A program made the position numbers and the translations under genes. From Pagrus major (lineage: Eukaryota > Chordata > Actinopteri > Spariformes > Sparidae), in contig NC_133223.1 of assembly GCF_040436345.1 (NCBI RefSeq), positions 17,399,113 through 17,463,112 of the forward strand: a stretch of 64,000 nt of DNA, in the 5' to 3' direction. Positions 51,797 to 63,282 of the stretch are shown here, piece by piece. The notes under the pieces were generated by a model, which saw only the letters and a list, made by a program, of their open reading frames with translations, did not search any database and was not told where the DNA came from. How positions within the stretch are numbered: position 1 is the first letter of the stretch; every line of letters begins with the position of its first letter.

Positions 51797-51845
<49 letters not shown>
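51797..51845 (+). repeat. (TG)n microsatellite
   Basis: Uninterrupted TG run of about 48 bp in the hoxd4a-hoxd9a interval; no linked feature. Confidence 0.9.
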
Positions 51846-51846
<1 letters not shown>

Positions 51847-54214
51847 GCAAGAGATCAGGATTTGTTGCATTGCTGTGACATTGTTGTAAGTAACTCTAGT
51901 CCAGTTTCGTCCAGTGGGGAGAGGCCATTCTTCTGTTGGAGGGGTTAGAAAAAAATCTGGATTAACGTCGCTTTAGTCGCGGTGTAAAGAGATGAAGATA
52001 GAGGACTATTTGTCCGCGCATTTTTCTTACATGATGCTCTCGTCCGATGTTTGAGGTCACTGATGGTCAGAGAGCAGCCACGTTGCACTGGTCGGTTGGT
52101 GTTAGTTCCAGTATGTGATGTGGTGGAGGAGTAGTGCACAGTATGAGTGATGGAGAGGCAAAGACAAATCTATGAAGCTCACACTGGCCATTTCCTTTGA
52201 TTAGGGGTAACACATGGTGTCTGCTGCAAGTCTGCTGGTGCGAATCAAATATTTAAACTGTGCACTTTTAACAAACCTGACTCATAAATTAGTTGGATAG
52301 TTCTGATATCGGCATATTGGCCGATAAATGCATATAGGCTACACACACATGCACATTTTATTTTTTATTTTTTATTTATTTATTGCAGTGATCCTTCAAA
52401 TGGTTATCAAACACTTGTGATAAAGATATGTAATGGACGCAGAATATGTTATTGTCTAAAATGTCATCAGTGCACTAAAACAGTAAACTTACAGGGAATT
52501 TAATATTTAGAAATGACCCCAAGGAGCTTTTTTTGCTTATATTATAACCCCTTAAAAAAATATCAGAGGCCGATAAAGAAGTATCTGCGATAGGCCAGTA
52601 TTGCTCTATAATATCTGCAAATATCTCAATATATCTGTCAAGGGCTAATAAATAGTTAGCTAGATAGCTAAATAGCTAAATAGATAGATGTCCTTGGTTT
52701 GTAATAACAAAAGGAAACTAGATTTTGCCAGCATCAGCTTACAGTGTTTGAGTCCAGAATTCCTGACTGATATTGGGATAAAAAAAGACATAGGCCTATG
52801 AAAAAGACATGGCATTGGTGGGTGGGGTTGGTAGGTTACACACACAGCTGCAACATTGTTAGACACCTAGAAGACCAATAAAAAATGGTGGCAACAACCA
52901 GTACACCACGTCTCATCGTGAGTCTGGTGGGCTTTTCTGTCTGTCTTCCTGTTCTCTCCAACTACCTCGGTTTAAAAACAGGCCATAAAGCCAATTTGGC
53001 TTACTTTCAATCCCGGCGAAAGGAATAAAGCCACACATCCAAATTAACGGCTCAGCACAGTAAATTAGTTGCAGTTGTAGCCTGTGTGCGCGTGCGTTGC
53101 TTTGAGTTGTCTGCTGACATCTAAACGTGATTTAAAAAAATAAAAAAACATCATTATTTTTAGTGGAGAAAATTCAAATAAGCTTTAAATTTTGACTTTA
53201 AAACCTTAAGTCCAACAGGAAAGTAGGCCTATGCATTGTGGTAATGTGATATTATCAACTTAGGCTCAAATGATGTGGTTTACTTTGATCACAGAGCTCT
53301 GATTGTGGTTTCCGCACGGCCTGATTCGCCTGAAATTAGGCCTAACCCAAATACGCAGAGGCCGTTATATAGCCTGGCTGCGCAATAGAAGAAGGCCAGT
53401 TGGTGGATTTTATAATGATAATTATTATTATTGTTGTTCTTGTTTTGTTTTTACATCATGTTGGTTGCATTGACTATTTTGATTTTACTAGCCACATGAA
53501 TCAGAACTTGGAGCCATCATTTCAAAAGTCTGTTGCCATGGAAGTACCCAATGACTGATTCAAGTTTGCACGCGAACACGTGATTGTGATGATGTCATAA
53601 CACAACATCCAGTTAGTAAACACACACACACAAAAAAAAAACTATACGGACAAATCAATCAATAATCAAATCACAACAATAAAAGTTTCATGGCGGAGTG
53701 GTGCGTTCAGGAGTCTCACAAGCCTGAGGAATAAAGAGTGCCATAATGGCCAAGATCATGAACTGACTGATCAGTTATGATGATTTAATTATTACAAATC
53801 CGTTGTTATAGCAACCGCCCCAGATCCAGTGTGGACATCCACCTCATCATTTCACATGTGCACCATATTACTTTACAACTTTGTTGGAATGACGCCATTT
53901 CATTCTGGGCTGCTCAGTCTGTCTCTCTGTCTCGCGCATAGGAACACACTGTAGAACCTCCGGGGTTCTTCAGAACGCGAGACGTCACAGTTCACTCTGG
54001 ACTCCGGAATACCTGCTTGTCAAATTGCGTCATAGAGCTGAAGTATTTCACAGCTGCTGTGGTTTTGGTTGTGAACAAAAAAACGACAAGCAGGAAAACA
54101 CCGCGAGATTTTAAAATGTCACAATAAGGCGAGGTTGGTTTAACGTCAAGAGAGCCTATAGGCTGGACAACAAGGTTTACTGAAGTAAGGTTTCCAGTCA
54201 TAGGTTCAATTCAA

Positions 54215-54302
54215 CACACACACACACACACACAGAGTGAGAGAGAGAGAGACAGAGAGAGGGAGGGAGGGAGAGGGAGAGAGAGAGAGAGGGAGAGAGA
54301 GC
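54215..54302 (+). repeat. Compound (AC)n(AG)n microsatellite
   Basis: AC run followed by a long GA-rich run with GGGA interruptions, in the hoxd4a-hoxd9a interval. Confidence 0.9.
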
Positions 54303-56854
54303 AGCAATTCTCCTGAAACCAGCCCAAGTTTGTTCCCAAATCGTTGACGTAAACTGTTATGTTGGCGTGTAAATGGAGGTAATGTGACTGCAGCTAATGG
54401 CCAGAGTGAAATAGTTGACCCCATGGCCTCTAAAGAAAGAGGCACATGACTACCCATAACTGTAAATCGATTATGACTGCGTGGACATATTGACAGAAAT
54501 CCCCTCGTTATCAAAGAAAATGTTTCATCTGGTTATTGTGCGCGTGTAATCGACACATATGTCTTGCTGAACATTGTCACTATGAGGTCTGAAGTTATTC
54601 GGCCCTGATCGTCTCCGTCTCCTCTGCAGTCTACTGTCTTTATCACACATACACAGCTCGAGACATCAGGACGTCGCATCTCTTAAGATGCAAATAATCA
54701 ATCCAGCATTTTCTCTAATTGCTTCAATATTTTCGCATCCATCTTGTGCTCTCTGCGCGCCGCCATTGGCTGCCAGTGTTTGGATGCTTCACACAACTGC
54801 AAACCTCATGACAATCATAATTTTAATGGCGATGAGTGAAGTAATGTTCACACCAGCTCCTCAGGACACAGCGAGGGAGGCGCCTCTTACTCTTCCTCTG
54901 CAGACTGAATTAAGAAAAACACACTGCTGCACTGCTGCGTTCTCATCAGATGTGTCAAACTGGAGTCCTGCGGTGTTTAAAGCTCCGAGAATCTGCTTTC
55001 AACTGCAAGTTAACGACTGTGAGGGTTTATCAGATGCCTCAGGCCCTGAGCTGGATGGTCAGAGGGTTTTGGCATCAGATAATGGAAATTAGGGGCCTCT
55101 TTTAATTATTCTAATTCCTCTTATCGTACTTTTCAAATTGTAAATTGTTTCTGTGCTGTGTTGATTTATTTGTTTGTTTCACTGACCTGGCTTTTAAAGA
55201 GGGGAAAACATATAGCTATTTTCTTCCACAGGCCCAGTATAGCACTGCTGATGTAAGTCACTTAAACATAAACATTTGAATTTGAAGTATTTTTAGCATT
55301 GTGGGGGGAAAAAAACACACAAGGCATGTGTTGGGCATGTTTAGAAGCTCCAGAGCCAAAACAGAGCTTACGTATAAATATTAGTCTACCATCAAAGGAC
55401 ACAAGTACAGGGACAATAAAATACATTTAGAATTAATCGATTTAATAAAGTTTTGAAGAAAATTGATGGTGTTTTAAAGGGGAGATTTAGAGAAATACAT
55501 TTTCTAAAGTTGACTATAATTGTCTCTGTTGTTTCCATGTGTGCAGGATGATGAGGTGAGGCTGAGGACTTCTTTAACCCTTTACTGTGTCGATGAAAAG
55601 AGGCTGCTCTTCTGTGAAAATGTATATTTCTGAATTGTTGTTTGACGGATGTAAATTAGCACTATGCCCAATCCGGCATGTTTACATCGTGTGTTTAATA
55701 ACGTGCTCTGTCCCTATCCAATAAACAAATAAAATTAGTTACTATGTATTTTTTTTGATTGCTCAGATTTGGGGTTTTAACATTATTAATGGACCGTTTA
55801 TTTTATTTGAAAATAAAACATTTTTTTAAACTGCAATGGGCGATTAAAAAACATAAATTAGGACTTTTAATTGTTTAAATCAACGTGATATTCTTTTTTT
55901 TTCGCTCCCACAAAACAACAGCTGTCGACTCAGGACCTAAAATTGTACCATAATTGTTTACAATGCTGTAAAATCGACCCCCACACTTTTCACTCCTCAC
56001 ACTCTGGACTTTTGAGACGTTCACAATCCAAAAACCTCGACTATTATAAAGGACATTCAGAGATTCAGCCCACAGTATGTTTTCTACACTTTCTTCTCTG
56101 ATTTTCATACAACTCAGTGGATCCATGAGTGCATGCTGAATGGTTTGCTGCATGTGTTGCCTTCACGTTCCAGCTGTGAATGAACTGCAGTAACTGAGAC
56201 TAAAAGGACAATATCGCCCTCTAGCGCTCTCGTCACTTCCCCCCTGAAGCTCCAGCAGAGATAAAGTGATTGTATCTGTTTTGGCACGATTCAGGGTTTT
56301 CCCCATTTTGATCTGACTCGTGACTTTAAAATTGTTTCACTGATTTATAGGCAAAAGATCAATAAAAAAAAGATTGATGTCTGCTTCAGTAAAAACACTT
56401 AGTTTTCTCTGATTTTGCCTTCATGGGGTCAAAACCAGCACACACGGCCTGGTTTAACATTTCAAAATAAAATAAAAGCATCTGACTGTAAGGCTGCACC
56501 GGACACCAGTCAACGTGAAGTTTTTTTTTCCCATCAGTGGGAAGTGCAGTTGATGAATAAACCTGACCATTAAGGTTGGGGGGTGATTTCCTCTGAAACA
56601 ATTCATCGACCAGACACCCTGTGGAAAAGTGTCTACATTCTGTTTGTCAGCAACAGACGCGAACGCCCGAGAAAAAAGGGGGTTTCAAAGGAGAGTGTAA
56701 TTACTGGCCAGGGCCATAAAGTCATTTAGGCCAGACGTCTAGCCATTTCTATAGCTTTATTGGACCGCGTTTCTTCCTGCTTTAAAGTAATTATTCGTAC
56801 AAGTTGGACAATAAATTGGAAATCCGCCGCAACACCTCTCCCAATCGTAAACAC

Positions 56855-56860
56855 TTTATT
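56855..56860 (-). terminator. Candidate hoxd9a poly(A) signal
   Basis: AATAAA followed by GTGTTTACG on the minus strand, about 970 nt after the hoxd9a stop. An earlier AATAAA near 57.2 kb is an alternative. Confidence 0.35.
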
Positions 56861-57771
56861 ACTCGTTTCTTCTGCGTTTACAAAATCCAGCGTTGAAAAA
56901 GAGTTAAATCAACCAATAATGTAACTTCTACTTCTACTACTCTGATTTAAAGGGGACTTTAAATTCATATATTTTGTGCAGATGCATTTGTAGTCTGCAA
57001 TTAAGAAAATGTAGGCGTCAAACGCTCAAAAAAACAAACAAAAAAAACTGTTGTGTTACATTTTGTGTTGTATTTTTCTAGTAGTCGTCACGGTTAAAAA
57101 AAAACAAACAGGCCTCCAGGAGGATTTCCTGATTTTTAAAAAATTAAAAAACTTAAATAAAAAAGGCTAAAGTCGGCCGAAACATGCAGAGAAATGTGAT
57201 ATATTTATTAACGCTGACGTTAAGTGGATCATTTCCAATTCTCCAAGCAAAACGCAGAACTATTTTTCAGTCCATGTTTTTTTTTTTTTTTTTTTTTACC
57301 AATAAAGAAAATAGGGGTTGAACGCACGCTTTACTGACGCAGCATCTCCGTGTGTGTATACTGACAGAGACAGAAGTCAAAGTAGTTCAAGCTGTGAAAA
57401 TGTTTTATATACAACTCCACATTCTTAACAACTATAAAAGCAATACACATAGGCACGTTTACTGTGGGAGGGGGTGCTGGACTCATCTGAGAGGCTGCTT
57501 GAACACCCCAGTGTGTGTTTGTGAAATCAAACAGATCATTTCAGATGAACTGAAACTGTATTCTTTTTTTTTTAAAGAATCCGTGTCTGTATATCCGGAC
57601 AAACTCCTGCACGTTTTGATGCATATTCGGCCAAACACGTTCTGACACTGACACGCTAGAAAAAAATAATAATAATAATAATAATAATAAAACGGCTACC
57701 TTGGCTCCTACCAAAATAAATGTAAATAGTTCAGATGGCTTCCTTGGTACAAACATGAAACTGTGTGAGTC

Positions 57772-57773
<2 letters not shown>

Positions 57774-57818
<45 letters not shown>
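57774..57818 (+). repeat. (CAG)15 in the hoxd9a 3' UTR
   Basis: Fifteen uninterrupted CAG units on the plus strand, that is CUG repeats in the hoxd9a mRNA, starting about 10 nt after the stop codon. Confidence 0.93.
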
Positions 57819-57820
<2 letters not shown>

Positions 57821-57828
57821 GGGATGTT

Positions 57829-59109
57829 TCATAGGTGATCCTTTCCGCTCCTCTCTCTGTTCATCTTCTTCATTTTCATCCTCCTGTTCTGGAACCAGAT
57901 CTTCACTTGTCTCTCGGTTAAACTGAGTATGCGGGCCACCTCATAGCGCCGGTCTCTTGTCAAATACATGTTGTAGAGGAACTCCTTCTCCAGCTCCAAA
58001 GTCTGATATTTTGTGTACGGGCACCGCTTCTTTCTCGTCGAGCGGGCGTGAATCCAGTTTGCCGCAGGGTTGCCTGCAAAAAAAAACAACAACAAGGGGG
58101 AAAAGATATATAATAAGATACATGTGATGAGGGTGTTTTGGATTTGAAACTTTAATGGCTTCAGTAAATGGTTGCCAGATTGGGGCTCGGGGACCTGTGA
58201 GGACACTGGTGTGGTTACAGGGAATCAAAAGCACCAAAAAAAGGAGGAAATAGTTTAATTTGAAGGAGTGTTTAGGTGATATGTTTCCTTGTTTTTTACA
58301 CACACATCAAAATAAATCACATCAGGTAAAGTCTCATCGACTCTGAGCGTTGTGTATCTGTTTTGGGTGTCCTGTGACATGCAGAACTTCAGGATCCCCT
58401 GTAATAACCCGTGCAGGGCGGGTTTTTTCCCCTTCCCGAGCCGCGGTATAGTACGAGACACTTTTATAGGTTAGTAAAACCTCCAGTTTTACACACCCAG
58501 CTCATACAGTTCTTCAGGGTTGTAAATCAGCACCGGCTATTTCGTTTACTTACTTGGGTCAAGTTGTTGTTGTTTCTCCTCTTTGGGCTCGCTGTGGCTC
58601 GAAAGCTCACTTCCACTGAGATCCCTGTTCGCCTTTTCTGGACACTCCGACGCTCCGCACGCGAACTCACCGGCGAGCGGCCGAGCCTCTGCCTCCAAGG
58701 CGTCGCACTCCGCAGCTTTCGGTGGCAAGACCTCCGGCTTGGTCCCGTACGGCCGACCGCCGGAGTGAAATCCGGCGAACGAAACGTGGTTGGAGATGGG
58801 GTCCATCCAGGAGCGGACGCCGACATATCTGCCGTCCGAGGCGGGGAGATGGGACTGGTGGTGGTGGTGGTGGTGCACGTACGGATGATAAATCCCCTGC
58901 GGGTGAACCGAGGACCAAGACGACGAGAAAACGGCGGACTTTGGTGCAAAATTGCAAGAGGAGAAGTCTGCGTTGTCCGCCCCAGCACCTGCCGGCCTCG
59001 GGGTCACCATGTGTGGAGCCTGAATAAAGCGAGCACCGTACACATCCTCCGGCTCCTGCCCCATTATAGCGTCCACATAGCAGTTACTGAGAGTGCCACT
59101 GGAAGACAT
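57829..59109 (-). CDS. hoxd9a: Homeobox protein Hox-D9a (two exons)
   Basis: Abdominal-B class homeodomain transcription factor. Exon 1 runs 59109-58554 (donor CCCAA|GTAAGT) and exon 2 runs 58073-57829 (acceptor TTTGCAG|GCAACC). The split codon becomes serine, giving 266 residues and a 480 bp intron. I chose the ATG at 59109 ([13 protein letters not shown]), the family start, over an in-frame ATG seven codons upstream. Hox9 N-terminal blocks are visible: [21 protein letters not shown] and the RSWMDP motif. A six-histidine run follows HPYV. The Pbx-contact motif ANWIHARS carries W at about residue 192. The homeodomain spans about 198-257 and begins [20 protein letters not shown]. The protein is shorter than human HOXD9 because it lacks the alanine, glycine and serine-rich central expansions. 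Fifteen CTG units follow the stop codon in the 3' UTR. Confidence 0.97.
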
Positions 59110-59208
59110 TTTTGATCCCTTCCTACTCATATAATAAGGGTTGCACTGTTACGGGAAGCTTCCCTCTATGAACAATCATAGTATTTTTGCTGGCCTGCAT
59201 CTACAGGG

Positions 59209-59244
59209 ATTGGTTACATGGATCACGTGGTCATATTTACCAAT
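59209..59244 (-). promoter_or_regulatory. hoxd9a proximal CCAAT/E-box/CCAAT module
   Basis: ATTGG (59209-59213), CACGTG (59224-59229) inside the palindromic string GATCACGTGGTC, and CCAAT (59240-59244), about 100-135 bp upstream of the hoxd9a ATG. Two CCAAT boxes flank the E-box. Confidence 0.5.
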
Positions 59245-59279
59245 ACAGCGAGTAAATCAATCCTGCCCTGCTGCTCTCT

Positions 59280-59319
59280 CTTTTTTTTTTTTTTTTTTTT
59301 TTTTTTCTTTTTTTTTTTT
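59280..59319 (+). repeat. Poly(T) tract upstream of hoxd9a
   Basis: About 39 bp of T with one C, roughly 170 bp upstream of the hoxd9a start and just beyond its E-box/CCAAT module. Confidence 0.9.
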
Positions 59320-60846
59320 GGTCGTCAGGTTTAATTTAGCTTTTCATTTCACAAATAATAAAAAGCCCCATCAGATGTGACTGGGGGGAGAAAACATTCG
59401 CTCAAATTGGATTCAAATGTTTTTTTTTTGTTTTTCGTGCGGGTGGCTGCAGGACGCTGCAACAATACAAGCAACTTCAAAAAAAGAAAAAAAAAAAAGA
59501 AAAAAAGGAAAAGTCACACATAATCCAGACCAAAACGGATTCACTGCATCTTAATGTTTGAGAACAACTCTTATAATATCGTCCTGATACCCTCAATGCT
59601 AGTAAAATGGTTTATAGACTTACGGAGTCCTCGTAAAATAGATGTAATAACATGTTGTAAAATAACAGACGCCATTTCCGTTCACAATGCGGCGTACGGG
59701 CTTTATCCATTGTTAATATTCGGCGAGGAAACATATTTTCTGGGCTGGGTTTTAATTTTTAAAGCTAAGCCGGAAACGGCAGTTGTGAAATGATTGTGCT
59801 CATTCAAAGGAGGGCAATAATGTCTTTATGTATCAATAAATGTTTTATGAGGTGCGTGTGATTATACATGCCGTCAATAAAATAAAAAGAAAAGACTTGG
59901 AGGAGCAGGAGTCCATCTGTGTGCTGCCATCTGAAAGGTGCACTTTAAACCTAATATAGATGTTATATTTTTATTTTTTAAGAAGTGAACTTTAAGTTGT
60001 TTGTTTTTATAGTTTCTTGACCTTCAGTCCAGAATTAAAAGAAGAATTTCCAGGAAGATATTCTCAATATTTAGGTCGAACCTCCACACAGGATCACACT
60101 GACAGCTGCGCGTCATTTGTCGCATATAATCCCATCACATGAAGTTATTCTGGACTGTGAGGAGAGACGCGACGTGGCTGCTGAGGCCTCGGAAGGAAGG
60201 AAGAGCTGATTCTCGCCTGTGAATTTGTGCTTGGACGTATAATTCGGCCCCGTCCTGATAGTCCTGACAGAGTATTAGTTTAGACACAAACAAGAGCGTC
60301 TTTATTTGATGAAAGCGTCGCGCGTCTTTGCGCACGCACAGAAATAGACCTTTGGTAGACAGCAGAGGAGGCTGCGGCATTTTTTTTGGGTTTGCTTTGG
60401 ACTATTTTTAGCGCTTAATTTCACAAATGTAACTTAATTTTTCTTCAGCGAGCTGGATCATCTTTAATAACAGGTTAGGTGTTGTATGAAACCCGCGTAC
60501 GTCTAAACTGCGGCAGCCCGCAAACAAAATATTTTCACATTTTTAAGGCTCATCGCGTGATGACTTTAGAGCATAATTGTAGATCTAGTTAAATTAGAAA
60601 CACATGTCAGGATCCACTTTGGAGCACCGTTTCTTCTCTTGCAGCAAAGTGCGACAGGCGCTTTGAAAACATGTCTTTTTCTCGCGTTTTCCCTCCTGAT
60701 TTTACACATTTTAAGCAAAATATTTCCTGCGTCAGAGCGCCTGATACCGCAGATTTGATGAGACTGGTCTGGCACTGGCCCAGGTATTTGTAGACCACAG
60801 GCTTTGATAGCCACAAACAAATGCAAAAACAAAGATTATTTGACAA

Positions 60847-60852
60847 TTTATT
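60847..60852 (-). terminator. Candidate hoxd10a poly(A) signal
   Basis: AATAAA on the minus strand about 480 nt after the hoxd10a stop, beyond the miR-10 site. No stronger match was noticed between the stop and this point. Confidence 0.45.
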
Positions 60853-61121
60853 GCAAGATAACATGCCACAAACATGCAGTAAATTCACAGATTAACATCG
60901 TTTCTTGTCACTTTAAAGGCTCATACATTTCACTATTGAGCAAATGGCTTGCACTTACTGGAAAAAACAAAAACAAAACAAATGTTGCACTATTACACCA
61001 CAATAAAATGTGCTTTCATGACTGAAATAGAGTAACTTTTTTTTTTTTTTTTTTTTCCAAACAGCGAGACCCAACAGAGGATCAATGTCTACTGGCAATA
61101 ATTTAAGACCAAAAAGTGAGT

Positions 61122-61129
61122 TACCCTGT
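61122..61129 (-). promoter_or_regulatory. miR-10 8-mer target site in the hoxd10a 3' UTR
   Basis: The minus-strand transcript reads ACAGGGUA, a perfect match to miR-10 nucleotides 2-8 plus the A opposite position 1. It is about 200 nt after the hoxd10a stop codon and before the candidate poly(A) signal at 60847. HOXD10 is an established miR-10b target in mammals. Confidence 0.75.
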
Positions 61130-61329
61130 GATGAAACAAAACAAACAACACGACGTCACACAAAGTACTAAATTGGCATATACATATATTTATATTTATA
61201 TATATATATAGTCACAGTTTCGTTGAAATTGAAGATAAACGTCCAATGCCGCTGAAGCATCAAACTGAGTATGAGAGGAAGAAGAAGAAAAAATAATAAA
61301 AGACAGCTAAACCACAAATACATGCGAGC

Positions 61330-63185
61330 TCACGAAAAGGTGAGATTTGAGGTCAGTTCACGGATGCGGTTTTCTCTGCTCATTTTCTTCAGCTTCATCC
61401 TGCGGTTCTGAAACCAGATCTTGACCTGCCTGTCGGTCAGGTTGACGCTCCGGCTGATCTCTAGGCGGCGCTCTCGGGTCAGATACATATTGAACAGAAA
61501 CTCCTTCTCCAACTCCAAGGTCTGGTGCTTCGTGTAGGGGCATCTTTTCTTTCTGCCACTTTTTGCTGTTAACCAGTTGCTCGTTGGCGGGTCACTCTTG
61601 CAGCCTGTAACAGATGACACACACACACACACACACACACACAGTGTTTTAACGCTGCTGCTGCTGCTGCAAACTCCTCACCTGCTGATTTGGATTTCAC
61701 CTCTGGGAAATAACACACAATTATAAATGTTTTCCCAGAATAGATAAAATAAAAAAGCAGGGGATGTTATTAGTCACGTACATGCCAACACTAATGAAGT
61801 AGAAATGAAATTAAACCCCAGCTGATCAGACCGCACCCTACGATCTTTGTACAGCTGGAAACATTAGCAAAAAATAAATAAATAAATAAATAATAAAAAA
61901 TCTATTAATTTCATAAAAGCTTCAAATGAATTAGCAGGTGACAATTGATTAAATTGTTAAAATCGTCAGCTTTTAATTTAACTTGTAACTTCTGATTTAG
62001 TTAAAGATGCAAAACTATCCAGCACAATTATCCTGGAGATGTTGGAGTGATTACATTTTTGCAGTTGTACAACAAATATGGCTCTCATAAAAGCGCCTCG
62101 CGTTACACTTCTAGTGTCTGCAAACCGTGACATGTGCCCCAAAATATAACACAACACGTTGAGAAAATATTTTTTTTAAAAATTGCAGCTTATTTGACTT
62201 TAAATGTGTGAGGACAGAGCGACGCACAGTGTGCATGCTGCATGGTAAAACCATTCTCTGTTGCCTGTTACTGCAACCTGAGAAAGACTCTCATTAAACA
62301 TTACGACTTTAGGGTTGTTTGTGTTTTATACTTGGTTTTATGATGCTGGAGCCTTCTCAGCACCGCAGCGCCACGAGATAAAAGCTTTCATTGTGTAGCC
62401 AACCCACCTTTCCCTTCCTCGTGGAGCAGCTCAGGACTGGACACAGGCGCCTCCATGGGGCAGCTCTTCTCCCCGGAGCTGCTGCTGGACTTCGGGCTTT
62501 CCGCTGCGGGGACCGGCGTCCTTGAGGTGTCGGGTTTTTGCGGGACGTCCTCACTTTTCTTTTCCACCTCTGCGAAATTCGAAGACGCCGAAGAGGAAGA
62601 AGAGGAGGAGGAGGAGGGTTGCGGTTTCGGAGTGACCCGGCTGAGTTGCATCAGTGTTGGGTTTGGACTCGGCGGATCATGGCAGTAGTTTTCCTGATGT
62701 TTCCCGTTCGCGTAAGTTTGGCTCAGTCTGAAATAGCCCGGAACCGGGATCTCTGGACCGCCATCGACTGGACACGACTCGGGAATAACGTCAGAATATG
62801 CGGGGACGTCTGACGAGCTGACTTTTTGCACTCTCTTATCCGAGTACATGCAGCAGTTACTCTCTTCCTTTATGCTCTGTGAAAATGTACAGTTTGACAT
62901 CTGACTGGACGACTCTATCCTGCAGGGTCTGCTCGGATCAGTCCAGTTATCTATTTGAGGTATGTAAGAGTGGACATTCATGCCCATATTTTGGTGGTTG
63001 ACCTCCCCTCTTTTGCCGAAAGACGGCAGGAGTCCACAGGTTTGCATTCCGTAAGTTCCCATTTCAGAGCCGGCGGACGGCATGTACATGTTGCTGTTGG
63101 AGTAAAAGCTGTCCGTCCTGCACGCCCCAATTAAAGAGTCCACTAAAAATGTGTTGGCCGCAGGAGAGCTACTGGGGAAGGACAT
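61330..63185 (-). CDS. hoxd10a: Homeobox protein Hox-D10a (two exons)
   Basis: Nuclear homeodomain transcription factor of the Abdominal-B class that patterns the posterior trunk, spinal cord and paired appendages. Exon 1 runs 63185-62408 (donor AAAG|GTGGGT) and exon 2 runs 61604-61330 (acceptor TTACAG|GCTGC). They join in phase 1 to give 350 residues across an 803 bp intron. The N-terminus ([18 protein letters not shown]) and internal blocks such as [15 protein letters not shown] and [12 protein letters not shown] are Hox10 signatures recalled from vertebrate HOXD10. A Pbx-contact tryptophan lies at about residue 270 (SNWLTAKSG). The homeodomain spans about residues 276-335 with [11 protein letters not shown]-type helix 3 ([14 protein letters not shown]), and the tail ends [11 protein letters not shown] serine run encoded by TCC/TCT-type codons near residue 200 is a low-complexity insertion. 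The next gene downstream is hoxd9a, on the same strand. Identity as group 10 is certain; the D assignment rests on the protein blocks and cluster context. Confidence 0.97.
61617..61643 (+). repeat. (AC)n run in the hoxd10a intron
   Basis: Short AC run directly upstream of the hoxd10a exon 2 acceptor (GT-rich in the pre-mRNA). Similar to the dinucleotide run in the hoxd3a intron. Confidence 0.85.
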
Positions 63186-63282
63186 TTTGGGGGGTAACGT
63201 TTTTTAAGAGGAGAGAGATGTCCTCTGGAAGCTGACATATCTAGGAAAAACAATCTCCGTGTAAGTCAGGATGCCTCCCGAC

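Larger units (their letters stand above)
50790..57828. other. hoxd4a-hoxd9a intergenic interval (hoxd8 gap)
   Basis: No homeodomain-coding remnant is visible; I searched by eye for the complement of [10 protein letters not shown] codons. It holds microsatellites and two RFX-like X-boxes (53532-53545 and 53802-53815) around CACGTGATTG at 53577. A TAAT/CCAAT-bearing block lies at 54680-54860, and a CCATAAAGTCATTTAGG block at about 56700-56770. The left end of the hoxd9a 3' UTR is at about 56.85 kb. Confidence 0.45.

Noticed and set aside
58411-59115. 234-codon open frame on the plus strand
   Set aside because: It is antisense to hoxd9a exon 1 and its composition mirrors that GC-rich coding sequence; no domain or family resemblance.
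59109-59130. Upstream in-frame ATG (MSRKGSK) as the hoxd9a start
   Set aside because: The family start MSSSGTLSN at 59109 is conserved; the extra seven residues are unsupported.
59130-61329. A mir-196 gene between hoxd9a and hoxd10a
   Set aside because: mir-196 occupies this position in HoxA, B and C clusters, but no match to its mature sequence on either strand was seen here.
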